Assembly: GCA_023257955.1 (NCBI GenBank)
Contig: JALRAY010000048.1
Span: 1 to 7,126, forward strand
Source of the DNA: Amoebophilaceae bacterium
Lineage (GTDB): Bacteria > Bacteroidota > Bacteroidia > Cytophagales > Amoebophilaceae
DNA: 7,126 nucleotides
Reading direction: 5' to 3'
Shown here: in pieces, positions 6,927 to 7,126 of the stretch
Position numbering within the stretch: position 1 is the stretch's first letter
How the letters are laid out: every line of letters begins with the position of its first letter
The notes under the pieces: model-generated
What the model was told of the DNA's origin: nothing
Databases searched by the model: none
The model's input: only the letters and a program-made list of their open reading frames with translations
Program-made: the position numbers and the translations under genes

Positions 6927-6947
6927 AGTCGCAAAACCATTGCGATT
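6927..6947 (+). other. Hairpin between the flavoprotein and the AAA-ATPase-like gene
   Basis: Arms AGTCGCAA (6927-6934) and TTGCGATT (6940-6947) pair over eight positions with one G-U around a five-base AACCA loop. It lies 87 bases after the flavoprotein stop and 29 bases before the next start codon. No T-run follows, so a classical intrinsic terminator is not supported; it may act in RNA 3'-end protection, in leader regulation or as a DNA operator. The rest of the 136-base gap shows two GTTAACA copies (6877-6883 and 6949-6955) and no clear promoter. Confidence 0.4.
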
Positions 6948-6976
6948 CGTTAACATATCCATAACCCCTCATAATT

Positions 6977-7126
6977 ATGAATCCAACTAATAACACCTAT
7001 CAAAAAGGCACCATAGGCTCAAATGATTTTAAAAATCTGGTAAAAAGTAGCCAGTACGTAGACAAAAGCCTGTTCATCAAAGATGTAATCAACGATGAGT
7101 TTCAAGTTCTTTTAATCACAAGACCT
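6977..7126 (+). CDS. AAA-ATPase-like protein, N-terminal part (cut by window edge)
   Basis: ATG 6977 opens a frame that stays open for 50 codons to the window end. The segment contains YVDKSLFIKDVI (27-38) and VLLITRP (44-50), which match the start of the predicted AAA-ATPase family PF09820; there the text continues as RPRRFGKT, the Walker A loop, which would lie just outside the window. Full members usually have 500-600 residues, with a C-terminal PD-(D/E)XK nuclease-like domain (PF08011), and are common in multi-copy families in Bacteroidota, including amoeba symbionts. Their biological role is not established; nuclease- or mobile-element-like behaviour has been suggested from the fold. Whether this copy is intact cannot be seen. 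The A/T-rich leader shows no Shine-Dalgarno site. Confidence 0.8.
   Translation, partial: MNPTNNTYQKGTIGSNDFKNLVKSSQYVDKSLFIKDVINDEFQVLLITRP

Noticed and set aside
1..7126. tRNA, rRNA, CRISPR arrays, insertion sequences
   Set aside because: No cloverleaf-like or rRNA sequence, no regularly spaced repeats and no transposase frame were seen on either strand.

Overview
The window carries genes on the + strand only and looks like a piece of the genome of an intracellular Bacteroidota bacterium, most plausibly an Amoebophilus/Cardinium-type endosymbiont. The reasons are the AT-rich sequence, A/T-rich leaders without clear Shine-Dalgarno sites, a Bacteroidota-style DnaX and NuoN, unrelated housekeeping genes set side by side, decaying genes, and an AAA-ATPase-like (PF09820 type) gene at the right edge, a family common in Bacteroidota and reported as expanded in such symbionts. 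This placement is inference; no rRNA or other marker is present.

Layout. 1-121: a broken piece of dnaX, copied from or related to the intact dnaX 2.15 kb downstream. 139-1758: a full-length pyrG (CTP synthase) reading frame interrupted by an in-frame TAA at codon 28, with a tyrosine where a metal-binding aspartate belongs; I call it a pseudogene. 1753-1772: a terminator-like hairpin overlapping the pyrG stop. 1956-3839: intact dnaX, the DNA polymerase III clamp-loader subunit, with a slippery A AAA AAG site at the linker/C-terminal-domain junction that could give a short gamma-like product. 3934-5391: nuoN, a complex I membrane subunit standing apart from any other nuo gene and apparently lacking two key charged residues of the proton channel. 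5446-6231: a crotonase-family enoyl-CoA hydratase with both catalytic glutamates. 6304-6840: an NAD(P)H-dependent FMN reductase-family flavoprotein. 6977-7126: the first 50 codons of an AAA-ATPase-like protein cut by the window edge.

The genes do not form one pathway. Gaps of 54 to 197 bp separate them, consistent with a shuffled genome. The main themes are reductive evolution (pyrG decay, dnaX fragment, orphan and possibly degenerate nuoN) and a possible recoding signal in dnaX. No RNA gene, CRISPR array or insertion sequence is recognisable, and no gap without a gene exceeds 300 bp. I see no clearly new multi-gene system.
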